Origin: Miscanthus floridulus
Taxonomy: Eukaryota > Streptophyta > Magnoliopsida > Poales > Poaceae
Direction of reading: 5' to 3'
Assembly (NCBI RefSeq): GCF_019320115.1
Contig: NC_089584.1
Span: forward strand, 53,007,633 to 53,071,632
Length of the DNA: 64,000 nucleotides
Shown here: positions 1 through 10,744 of the stretch, in pieces
Numbering within the stretch: position 1 is the first letter of the stretch
Layout: every line of letters begins with the position of its first letter
Made by a program: the position numbers and the translations under genes
Notes under the pieces: model-generated
The model's input: only the letters and a program-made list of their open reading frames with translations
The model's database searches: none
Told to the model about the DNA's origin: nothing

Positions 1-390
1 TCAGACCTTCTCATATCATATCTATCAATTACCTAGACTTAGATCAAGCATATGGCACCATGAGTTTTAAGTTCAGAGTAAATTCTTATATCAAAACAAT
101 TTTATCCAAAACTCGGGAGAATTCAAGGCTAAAAACTAGGTACTTGAAAGGACTTACAATAGAGCAACTATTCATCATTTCCAATTAAGAGATTATTCTG
201 AGTCAATTTATTTGCTATCAACTCTTAAAATAAATTAAATCAATCTAGACACACCGTTTTATTTTGTTTTCAATTTTACTAGATCACACTTTATAACTAT
301 AAATGCAAAGATAAAAAAAAATTCATTCATCATTTTTTTAATAATTAAAAGAAACTAAAACTAAAACAAAGGGGAAAGAATACTTACCTA
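1..390 (-). repeat. Athila-like internal non-coding fragment
   Basis: AT-rich sequence without a reading frame. From about 255 to 390 it matches 3785-3905 and 8812-8940: the same A-rich run, then a stretch ending in a TTACCT block. Those copies lie in or derive from the Athila-like element at 1050-7468, so this is probably another fragment of the same family cut by the window edge. The minus strand is inferred from that element. Confidence 0.5.
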
Positions 391-1049
391 GATGCGCTCT
401 CGCCCACCTCCTCCTAGACAGCCATTGCTCTCCCCGTCGCCCTCGACGACGACGCTGGCGCTAGCGGCACCGGTGGTTTCCTCACCACCACCACTCCCGA
501 TGCGCTCCACTTCGCGATCGTCACAGGCTACGTGGCCTCCTCTATTCTTGCTAGCCCATGTGACAAGCGAGTCTCATGTATCCTCGTGCTCCCGCTCGCC
601 ATCCACTAAGGACATGTCCAAGCACTCTCTAGGCTGCATTACGATGAACTCAGAAGATGATCATCGACATGGGTATGCAACTCATATCCCCAAGAGCTAG
701 AAGCTAATGATACGCGCTAGCCACTATGGCTTGCTGGTCTACCCCTTTGCCTAGAGAGAGCGCCCCATCGTTGGAACATAGTCCGTCATCAGGGAGCATG
801 TCCTCACTTGGGCCAACCACCACCCACATGGGACGTACACCATCAATAAGAAGATTGCCCGACATCACACACCAGGGAGAAACCAGGGCTAGATCGCCGA
901 TGGGAGCAGACACCAACGATTCCATGCTATGCAGCGCTAGTTAGATTGGTTAATCGTTTGCATTCTAAATCTGATCGCTCTCCCACTTATCATCAGGGCT
1001 TAAACTTGTCTTGCATTGTGCAACGATTCCTTCATGATGACATCACCCC
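391..1049. other. Unassigned stretch, GC-richer first half, no recognised gene
   Basis: Base composition changes sharply at 391, where GC-rich sequence with proline/serine-coding codons begins. One forward frame (392-700) is open for 102 codons. The +1-shifted frame reads as a plausible alanine/threonine/glycine-rich peptide before stopping. Neither resembles a protein I know. It could be a captured gene fragment or part of a non-autonomous element. The last bases (1045-1049, ACCCC) lie where the left target duplication of the Athila-like LTR should be, but its right partner is not identified. Confidence 0.3.
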
Positions 1050-2244
1050 TATTGGTATTTATTTACGTACACATATAAATCCACAAGCGCACGGATACCA
1101 CTGTAGGTTTCACCTAAAAGTGTTCCAAGTATCGTATCCATAGAGAAATGTGTGAGACTAACTATGGTCTAACTTAACTAAGGGTAGCAACAAGGTTAGG
1201 ATAAATAGGAGCGTAGAGACGATAACTTAGGTTCTCTAGTTCTGAGTTCGGTAAGCTATGTCTTCTACTATTCAACTAGGGACATTACTAAGGGAAAGAC
1301 ACCAGCAGAGGATGCTTTCCTTCGTAATCGGATCCTACTTGGCCTACAAATGGAAGGTGGACTACAAAGGATTCAACGAGGCTATAAGAGTCACCCTCGT
1401 GAGCTACCACCGATCCAGAATGTAGGGTGCAACCACGATTAACCTAAGTCTAAGCACCATGCTTACACTTATGATTAATACTTTACTCCCCTAGGAAGAG
1501 AATAAAGCACTCAAAAGAGTCATGATCCCTGATGAACAATATAAATAAGATGCTTACATGAATCAGAAGTTGATTGCCAGAAAAGTCTCAGAAGCAAGCT
1601 CAAATAGAACTTTGATCCACCAAGGTATAAGCCGTAGAGAGAGCACCGATAGGCCAACACTTCCTCCAAACTCTTCCCACACACTCCATCTCACTATTAT
1701 TTATAAGACTAGATCCTATGGAGGACTAATCTTCTCTTGATTGCTGGCTCGATCCTAAAGATATGAATTAGGGTTTTAGGGATGGCTCCGCTAGAGGGAG
1801 TACATGGCTGTATATATAGGGGGTAGCATCAATTCTGAAGCCTCAGATCAAAATGACTCAAAAGGATAGCGTAGATGCAATCTAGGAGGCGGTGGAGAAC
1901 CGTCATAGCGAGGAAGGGCTGACTTGTGGACCCCATAGGCCGGCTAGCCTATAGGTGGCACTGGCTGGCCCCACCTGGTGGCCTCTCACCCTCCGCTGCG
2001 GTGTGGTGTCCTCTGGTGTCTTCTAGATCCTTCTAGTGTTGTTTACGCCAAGGATAAGAGCAATTAATTTTGACATATAGGTCCACCTTGATGGTTTTTC
2101 TAATTAAACCCTGCTAAAAACATAGATTCACTAAAACTCATGGTATTTGTCAGTTTAAACCCCTAGACCTAAGTTTGGTGATGGAATTAGGTATATATGC
2201 AGGTTATGTTGATGGTTTATAATTGACATTAATGACCGTCAACA
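1050..2244 (-). repeat. 3' LTR of the Athila-like element
   Basis: The left end TATTGGTATTTATT matches TGTTGGTATTTATT at 7422, with the terminal TG changed to TA. The right end AATGACCGTCAACA abuts the polypurine tract. Positions 1094-1437 are clearly homologous to 51714-52036. Length is 1195 bp. Confidence 0.7.
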
Positions 2245-2257
2245 AGCTCCCCCAAGC
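2245..2257 (-). other. Polypurine tract of the Athila-like element
   Basis: On the minus strand this reads GCTTGGGGGAGCT, immediately 5' of the LTR start TGTTGACGG. A purine run in exactly this place primes plus-strand DNA synthesis. Confidence 0.6.
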
Positions 2258-3413
2258 TTAACCTTTGCTAGTCCCTAAACAAAGCTAAACTCAGCAACGG
2301 ATCAGAAGTTGCTACTATGCTTTCACACCTCAAAAGTACAAACGCGTTCAATCAAGAGTTCTCCTCTGGATTAGAATAAACTGATCTGACTTTCAAACTC
2401 ATCCATATTACCTTCAACTATGGGACTTCTTAGCTGTCACTTGGGTCTTGAGCAATTGAAAGACAGAATGATCAAGTCAAGCGCTATGTCTCAAGTTCTT
2501 TGTTCCACCATTGTTCTCAAATTTTTATAGGTTTTCAAAATAAAACTCAGAGATTCCATTATATGACACTCTCAAGTCTCTCAATATATGTGGTATTTGT
2601 GGATCCTCACCAAGGCAATACTGATGTTATGCCTTTTTCTCTTCCTATAACTAAAGCTTATGTGGAGTTCATAGGTAGGAAGAAAGCTAGAGCATACTTG
2701 CAATGCATATATTGTAAAGTCAAACAACGGATCCAAAGAGAGTTGAGTCATACAATCAAATCAAGATGTGCATGTGTGTAGATATATGGTGGATATATAT
2801 AGTGGCTAACCTAATTCTACTTTGCTCCTTGAAAACTTATCTCTCTTTTGAAACTTGGAAACATTTGCTAGAGAACATGGGCTATCTTATTCATCTCTTT
2901 TTCTCTTTTTTTCAAGCGGGCATCTAAGTACCGATTGTTTTAAATATCTCGGACACTTTTGTGTCCATTTTTTCTCATCATTTTTTCTTCTCATTTTTTA
3001 TGAATAATTTTTGCATAGCCCATGCCTCTTTTCTACAACAAAACTTTGAGAGATAGCAATAAGAACTTAGAGCATTTATTTGGTGGATGGAAAACCTATC
3101 AAGCATATTTTTGTGTTCACTCCTAGTGTAGGAGTAAAATATTTTTGGGTGGATCTAGATGGAAGGCATGTTTATGCGCCTACCCTTAGTGTAGGAGTAG
3201 TGCATATTTGGATGGTTTGTATGTGATATTGATTTTAATATCATGACAACCCTCTCATAAGGGTCACAAAGCTTGACAAAATTCAATGCAAAAGCAAGTA
3301 GCATATATGTGGAAAATTTTCTAGTCTAAATAACATGTATGGCTCTGGTGGGATTTCAAGCGTAAAGAAAATCCCCTCTAAGCCCACCAGGAAGAATCCA
3401 CACACAAAGGTCA
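2258..3413 (-). other. Non-coding internal region of the Athila-like element
   Basis: AT-rich, no long reading frame. It includes two diverged copies of a 'tcctagtgtaggag' phrase near 3120 and 3180. I see no gene. Confidence 0.4.
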
Positions 3414-5231
3414 GCTCTAGCATCCACCTGTCACCTGTAATAGGGGGAAATAAAACCCTGAGTACTCAATTGTACTCAGTAAGACTTACCCGATAGGAGG
3501 AAAAAAGACTCTAAGGATATGCAAGGCTATCGGGCTTGTGAGTTTATTGCATATGCAGGAAGCATTACTAAGTGTGCATCCTTATATTCACTTTTATTAG
3601 TAGTCAGCATTAGTTCATTAACTATCCATTCTATGTGAGCACTTGTTCTACTTTCAAGCAGGTGGTAAGCAATCAAAATTATAGGCTGATGAGCTTCAGG
3701 GTCAGGGAGTGCTGAACGCAAAATCTGTGTAATCTCTACTTCTGAACGCAAAGTGTATAAATCTCTGCCTCCTGAAATTTGTTTTCAATTTTACTAAATC
3801 ACACATTATTACTATAAATGCAAAGATAAAAAAATTTTCATTCATCATTTTTCAATAATTAAAAGAAACTAAAACTAAAACAAAGGGTAAAGAATACTTA
3901 CCTGGATACACGGGAGTGCTGCTCCCCCAAGCTAGCTCTATCGGTGAGGGTTCAGTGTTGTAAGTCCTTCGAACCAAACTTCTCCTTGTGAAGTTCATTG
4001 ATCAAGTATCTCGGTTTACTTTTAAGATGAGGATTCTTGTGATGACACCTCTAATGGTGATGTCACCTTCTTCTGCCAAACATATCTTGGTTTTGAGTTT
4101 GGATTTTGGTTTGATGGGTTCAGAACACTTGTAGAAATTGGGGGATCGACTAACTTCCCCCACACTTTGCTTGAAGTGTGCCCTGCTCATAAAGACAAGG
4201 TAGAGATCAAGTGCATGGGCTCTATTGGTGGGAAAACACCAATAGAACCAAAACTTTACTTATTCCTCTCTATCCTTAGGCACATTGAACAAGATGAAGT
4301 TGATGTCACGTGCTTTGTTCAATTATAACATGGGTGATAGGATCAGAAGATTGAGTATGAATATTTAAGTATATTTGGCCAAAAGGGTTGAGTTTCTTAA
4401 CCTATGGATGGATTGTCCATAAGGTATTATGATTATGACTATCATCTTTCAGAGATAAGGTATGCAACTTTCCAGCTTATGTGGTTAAGGCTGTAAGATC
4501 AAGAAAATGGTGCTAGTAACAAGCTTAAAGAACTAAACATGTTGAGTTAATCAGATTAGATCAAGCAAGTTGTAACTCAAATATGTTTGTTTCTTATTTA
4601 TGTGTCTACCCAAATCAAGGAAAACTATTTAAATAATAACCATTCACCTTACGATGTTACCTTTGTCATTGTAGCACGAAGACACCACATGATGAATGGT
4701 AGATGACTTGTGATGGTCCATCCCTTTTTGCTTGAAGTTTTCCTTGTTTGGCTCGCCTCATAGTTATGAGCTTCTTGTTGCCTAGATTGCACCCTTCCTT
4801 TCACATCCTTTTGTCATGCCATCTTTCTACTCTTCGATCTTTGACATTTTATTTGATCTTCCACTTCACTCATTGTTCATGTAGTGCTTTCATCTGCCTT
4901 CTTTGTGCAAAGTTATTGGTGTTCATCATGTGCCTTGCTTCATCTTTGATTTGAATTCATCTTGTGACTTACCCAAATTGAATTGAGAGTTTCCTACCGG
5001 GGTTAGTCCAACAAAATATCTAGGGTCTACTAAAGTATACTATCGGCTCAAAAATCAGCCTAGACACCATGTCTACTTTGATTTAGAAAGGCATTTTAAC
5101 CTAAGCACCAAGCTTAATTTAAAAGATGTATGAACATACATCAAACCTTAAGCATACTATAGCAAACAAAGGTAGCATGAAAGCATTATAGAGATTTACT
5201 CAAATGGAGATGAAAGAGCATGATTGTTATT
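3414..5231. repeat. 1.8-kb duplicated block, copy 1
   Basis: Near-identical to 8442-10306. It starts with a Tekay-like LTR scrap (3414 to about 3780, containing the TGAGTACTCAATTGTACTCA phrase) joined to Athila-type internal sequence (about 3780-5231). The same junction is present in both copies, so joining preceded duplication. Copy 1 lacks about 55 bp present at 10151-10205; the missing piece is bounded by direct repeats of CTTAATTTAAAAG. Confidence 0.85.
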
Positions 5232-6102
5232 TAGCAAATTGAGCATGGCTTAAAGGTAGAGACAACCAAAATAATTTAGACATGGCAAGAGATGTTTTTA
5301 GAGAAGTCTATCCCCCAGCTTGAATTTTTGCAGAAAAATCATGTTCAGATGGATGTAATTAAATGTTGCATGATAATTGGTTGAACATACCTTGCGTCAT
5401 CATCCTTCATTCTTTTTACCACAAACCTAGAATGGTTAGTGACGAAAATACTCAAAGGAATATTTTCATAATTAAATTTATATTCTCATTTCATAAGGCC
5501 ATTTTAGCATAAGGTGAAAACTCATATTATTTTCTAGAAGTGCTTGTTTTAGGACAGAAGCTCGTCCTTGGGAAACCTTCGAATTATGTTTCTAATTGGT
5601 GAAGTGGTTTCCCCTACGACACCAACCTTTGGGTGCCTATCTTCAGATTCCTGCCAACGAGATTTGCAATATTTATGATAAACATATGCATCTACAACAA
5701 CCCTTTCCAAATCATTATGAATAGGGAGTATGAGGGGGTTGAAGATCTCGTGTGTGGCAAAGTTGGAGAGACCAATTGATTCAAAAGATTTCTCATACGA
5801 GCATGAGTTCTATGAGATGTGTATGAAGTAACTTCCATGCTCATTGATGTCATCTTCCTATTCAAACTCCAAGGTTGATTCTTTATGAATATCCATAGGC
5901 GAAAACAATGTCTCCATCATTCCATGTCTATGACATTCATTGGACATTTTATTGTCCAAGATTTCCCTTGGATTGGTGACTCTCAGGTTGACCTTGCCTA
6001 GGGCCTCCTCCAAACTTGGATGAGTCATGTTTATTAAGGAGATTGACTTAAGATCACCGTTTGGATTAGGTTTGGGATCTATCCTTAGGGGTTCGGCCTC
6101 TT
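5232..6102 (-). other. Internal region downstream of gag, no gene seen
   Basis: AT-rich sequence between the duplicated block and the gag stop. Pol would be expected here in an autonomous relative, but no reverse transcriptase or integrase motif can be read on either strand. Confidence 0.4.
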
Positions 6103-7317
6103 CTATCCATTCAATGGCATATGAATTCTTAACATCCTCCAGCCATTGTCATGGCTCCTATGCATTGGTTGTCTTAGTGGATTTCTAAGATCATCATAAG
6201 ACTCAAGAAAAAGAGCATAAAGGGAATCATGGGGGTCAAGGATGGGTTTTGAGATGGGTCCAGATGAGACATCTAATGTGGGCATAGAAGGGGAGAGGAT
6301 AGGAATAGCTTCTACATGGCTTAGCTCTCCTTCTATGAGTTCACTAGACATGCCATCCTTGAATTCTTTCCAATGTTCTACATGGGAATAAGGACGCTTT
6401 CTAAGAGATTCCTTCTTGAGAGGATTTGAATTATATTCTCTCAAAGGTCTCTTGTGGAACTGGACGTTTAAGCTTTTCCCAAAATTAGCATAAAAAAGAT
6501 CACCCTCACAAGAAATTTCAAAAGGTTGAATCTCTTCTTCCTTTGGAGGATTTGGATTTTGGGGAATTGATGGTTCAAGATTGATTGCTAAATCTTGGGA
6601 TTGGAGTGGTTGTGGTTTGGCTATCAAAACTTCCTCTTCTTGTTCAGGAGATGATTCCTTCTCTTCCTCGGGGAGTTCGTTATGAATGCTAGTGCAGGAC
6701 GTCTTTCCACTATCAAGCATAGACCTTGCTTCACTAGCAGACAAATGAAGGAAAGGTCCTTTAGAGGCTTGATCAAGGGATAGCATAGAGTCCTTGCTAA
6801 GACCCATATAAAAATGTTGAAGGAGCATCGGGTCTGAAATAGCAAGGTCTAGGCCAATGGTAATAAGATCATTAATACGCTCCCATGATGTGGCAAGAGA
6901 TTCTTCTTCTAGTTGTCTAAACTTTAGAATCTCTTTCTGAAAGCTAACCACTTTGGAGATGGGAAAGAAACATAAACAAAATTTAGAGCGCAACGTTTCC
7001 CAATCTCCTTGCATAATTCCTACAGTTCGACTATACCATTGTTTAGCTCTTCCCATCAAAGAGAACGGAAACAACTTCCATCTTAAGGTTTCATCAGACA
7101 AGCTAGCAATACGCAAGCATGCACAGGTCTATGCAAACTCCCATAGGTGTGAGTATGGGTTTTCATTGCCTTCTCTCGAGAAGGATTGTTCCCGAATCAA
7201 TTTTATTAAACACGGGCACAACTCATAACCAGGTGTTATGATAGGCTCTGAAGATTTTGGTGCCTTTAGGCTTGCGCTCGAGTGTTTAGCATATTTATAT
7301 ATAGGTGTGTTATCCAT
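6103..7317 (-). pseudogene. Athila-like gag, one in-frame stop
   Basis: Capsid-type gag polyprotein of the Athila/Tat branch; it would form the virus-like particle in the cytoplasm. The frame starts at 7317 and runs about 405 codons with one in-frame TAG at 7129-7131; the longest uninterrupted piece is 337 codons. The recognisable retrotransposon gag core includes LFPFSLMGRAKQWY, then FCLCFFPISKV and ILKFRQLEEESLATSWERI, which match the usual pattern of a LFPFSL block followed by a FxxFFP block and a F(R/Q)Q..ESL..AWER block. The C-terminal half is acidic and proline-rich, without a CCHC knuckle. It lies just inside the primer site, as expected. A T/C change restoring CAG would be enough to explain the stop. 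Pol is absent downstream. Confidence 0.8.
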
Positions 7318-7396
7318 GCTAAAAGAAAAAGAAAAACAAAAGAAAGAATAAAAGATAAAAGGTTAAGCTAGGATCATAGTTAATTCAATAATTGTT

Positions 7397-7413
7397 TCCC
7401 CTGCAATGGCGCT
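7397..7413 (-). other. Primer binding site, Athila-type
   Basis: Minus strand reads AGCGCCATTGCAGGGGA, close to the TGGCGCCGTTGCCGGGGA site used by Athila/Tat elements (complementary to a tRNA 3' end, usually given as tRNA-Asp). It sits about 8 bp inside the LTR end. Confidence 0.65.
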
Positions 7414-7421
7414 AGAAAGCT

Positions 7422-7468
7422 TGTTGGTATTTATTAACATACAAAGATAAATCCACAAGCGCATGGAT
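7422..7468 (-). repeat. Truncated 5' LTR of the Athila-like element
   Basis: Aligns with 1050-1096 and then stops at TGGAT, the left target-site copy of the inserted Tekay-related LTR. The LTR continues at 15236. Confidence 0.7.
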
Positions 7469-7804
7469 TCTGGCAGAACCGGCCAATTTATAAGAGCATA
7501 AGTACAATGGCAACCACCGAAGCGATCGCACTGTCATACTTGAGCCCATATGAACCCGGTAGTCCATCGAGTATCACGAAGGATCTCGAATAATCCAACA
7601 TACAACCAAGAGTACATGATTCAACATACATGCCACATGTTACATAGAGTTTACAAATACATTACCATACATCGAAGTACAATTAAAGTTATTACAAACC
7701 AAGTTCAAATAAAGTAGTAGCGGAAGCAAAGATAGTTTTTAAACTAACATCTCACACCATTTTTCAAATACTTCCTAGTTTATGATCACATCCCACAAAA
7801 GCAT

Positions 7805-10744
7805 TGAAAGGATCAAGATGCCCAAGAGGCGGGGGTGAATTGGGCTAATTCTAAATTTCTTTCAATAATTAAACCCTACGGTTAGCCCAACTTCACCCCT
7901 TGTGCCTAGAAAGTGTTTCTAATGTTCTACCAGACAAAAGTCTTGCAACCTAAATTCCAATCCTACTCTAGCTTGACAATTCTATGAATGTAAAGACAAG
8001 AATTGAATTGCTCAAAGTAAATGCTCAAAGTAAAGAGAGAAAGAGGAACACGGTGATGTTTTGCCGAGGTATCGGAGAGTCGCCACTCCCCACTAGTCCT
8101 CGTTGGAGCACCCATGCAAGGGTGTAGCTCCCCCTTGATCCGCGCAAGGATCAAGTGCTCTCTACGGGTTGATTCTTTGACACTCCATCATGGTGAATTA
8201 CATACAACCGCTCAGAACTTGAGTTGGGTCATCCACAAGCTCCGCTGGATGGTCACCAAGCTCCCAATCACCACCAAGCCATCTAGGTGATGGTGATCAC
8301 CAAGAGTAACAAGCACGAACTCTCACTTGACCACGACAAGCCTAATGATAAGGGTGGATGCACACTTTGCTACTCTTGCTTTCACTAATGAGGGCTCTCT
8401 TTAAGATTCTCAAATCTCAATCACCTCACTAGGACCTGTCACCTCTAGCATCCACCTGTCACCTGCAATAGGGAGAAATAAAACCCTGAGTACTCAATTG
8501 TACTCAGTAAGACTTACCCGACAGGAGGAAAAAAGACTCTAAGGATATGCAAGGCTATCGGACTTGTGTGTTTATTGCATATGCAGGAAGCATTACTAAG
8601 TGTGCGTCCTTATATTCACTTTTATTAGCAGTCGGCATTAGTTCATTAACTATCCATTCTATGTGAGCACTTGTTCTACTTTCAAGCAGGTGGTAAGCAA
8701 TCAAAATTATAGGCTGATGAGCTTTAGGGTCAGGGAGTGCTGAACGCAAAATCTGTGTAATCTCTGCTTCTGAACGCAAAGTGTATAAATCTCTACCTCC
8801 TGAAATTTGTTTTCAATTTTACTAAATCACACATTATTACTATAAATGCAAAGATAAAAAAAATTTCATTCATCATTTTTCAATAATTAAAAGAAACTAA
8901 AACTAAAACAAAGGGTAAAGAATATTTACCTGGATACACGGGAGTGCTGCTCCCCCAAGCTAGCTCTGTCGGTTAGGGTTCAGTGTTGTAAGTCCTTCAA
9001 ACCAAACTTCTCCTTGTGAAGTTCATTGATCAAGTATCTCAGTTTACTTTTAAGACGAGGATTCTTGTGATGACAACTCTAATGGTGATGTCACCTTCTT
9101 CCGCCAAACATATCTTGGTTTTGAGTTTGGATTTTGGTTTGACGGGTTCAGAACACTTGTAGAAATTGGGGGATCGACTAACTTCCCCCACACTTTGCTT
9201 GAAGTGTGCCCTGCTCATAAAGACAATGGAGAGATCAAGTGCATGGGCTCTATTGGTGGGAAAACACCTATAGAACCAAAACTTTACTTATTCCTCTCTA
9301 TCCTTAATCACATTGAACAAGATGAAGTTGATGTCACGTGCTTTGTTCAATTATAACATGGGTGATAGGATCAGAAGATTGAGTATGAATATTTAAGTAT
9401 ATTTGGCCAAAAGGGTTGAGTTTCTTAACCTATGGAAGGATTGTCCATAAGGTATTATGATTATGACTATCATCTTTCAGAGATAAGGTATGCAACTTTC
9501 TAGCTTATTTGGTTAAGGCTATAAGATCAAGAAAATGGTGCTAGTAACAAGCTTAAAGAACTAAACATGTTGAGTTAATCATATTAGATCAAGCAAGTTG
9601 TAACTCAAATATGTTTGTTTCTTATTTATGTGTCTACCCGAATCAAGGAAAACTATTTAAATAATAACCATTCACCTTACGATGTTACCTTCGTCATTGA
9701 AGCACGATGACACCACATGATGAATGGTAGATGATTTGTGATGGTCCTTCCCTTTTTGCTTGAAGTTTTCCTTGTTTGGCTAGCCTCATAGTTATGAGCT
9801 TCTTGTTGCCTAGATTCCACCCTTCCTTTCACATACTTTTGTCATGCCATCTTTCTACTCTTCGATCTTTGACATTTTGTTAGATCTTCCACTTCACTCA
9901 TTGTTCATGTAGTGCTTTCATCTGCCTTCTTTGTGCAAAGTTATTGGAGTTCATCATGTGCCTTGCTTCATCTTTGATTTGAATTCATCTTGTGACTTAC
10001 CCAAATTGAATTGAGAGTTTCATGCAGGGGTTAGTCCAACAAAATATCTAGTGTCTACTAAAGTATACTATCGGCTAAAAATTATCCTAGACACCATGTC
10101 TACTTTGATTTAGGAAGGCATTTTAACCTAAGCGCCAAGCTTAATTTAAAAGCCTCTGGAAGTACGATCAGCACCCCTAAACTAAGCTCCATGCTTAATT
10201 TAAAAGATGTATGAACATACATCAAACATTACGCATACTATAGCAAACAAAGGTAGCATGAAAGCATTATAGAGATTTACTCAAATGGAGATGAAAGAGC
10301 ATGATTTGACCCTCCATTCACTTCTATCTCGCAATCATATGTGAATGAAGTTTGCTCCAATTGATCTAAGGGCTATTTAGGAGCTACCTAGTGCTAGATT
10401 TGACAAGTGTGTACCACACCTAACCCACTAGACTCACCTAGGTCAAGCTACCTATCCATACCCCCCTTAATAGTATGGCCAAAGGAAAAACAAAGTCCTA
10501 AACTACTCTAAGTGTCTCTTCAACTCCAAACGACACTTAGAACTAGTCCATCCTTAACCATGTCATCCATCCTTTGAAAACCGAAATGATTTACATCGTA
10601 GGGGCATGACAACCATGATTGCCCAATCAATCTCCATTACCATGACCTAACTTAATTGCCTCTGCAAAACACACATTAGTCATAGTAATTACGTATTGTC
10701 ATTAATCACCAAAACCCAACTAGGGGCCTAGATGCGTTCCAGCA
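7805..10744 (-). mobile_element. SIRE-like copia LTR fragment, split by a duplicated block
   Basis: 7805-8441 begins TGAAAGGATCAAGATGCCC and has the 'gcgggggtgaattgggc' phrase and the accaagcatcta/accaagagtaacaagcac run also seen in the LTR at 61506-63959. 10307-10744 ends with the 'ttgtcattaatcaccaaaac' phrase and TTCCAGCA typical of such LTRs. The block 8442-10306 separates the two. A clear target duplication is not seen (AGCAT on the left, TCATA on the right), so the ends are approximate. Confidence 0.5.
8442..10306. repeat. 1.8-kb duplicated block, copy 2
   Basis: Second copy of 3414-5231, same orientation, about 97% identical by eye. The flanks differ from copy 1 on both sides, with the boundaries at CTCTAGCATCC and GAGCATGATT. 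It keeps the 55-bp piece (10151-10205) that copy 1 has lost. It lies inside the SIRE-like LTR, so it was inserted by an ectopic duplication rather than as a complete element. Confidence 0.85.

Larger units (their letters stand above)
1050..7468 (-). mobile_element. Athila-like Ty3/gypsy element, gag only, interrupted
   Basis: Minus-strand LTR element. Its 3' LTR is 1050-2244, followed by a polypurine tract (2245-2257), non-coding internal sequence, a gag frame (6103-7317), a primer site (7397-7413) and the first 47 bp of the 5' LTR (7422-7468). The rest of the 5' LTR was displaced by later insertions and reappears at 15241-15246 and 51719-52036, which align with 1095-1437 of the 3' LTR. No protease, reverse transcriptase or integrase is visible in the roughly 5.2-kb internal region, so this copy is non-autonomous or deleted. 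Assignment to the Athila side of the Athila/Tat branch rests on the primer site and gag style. Confidence 0.7.
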
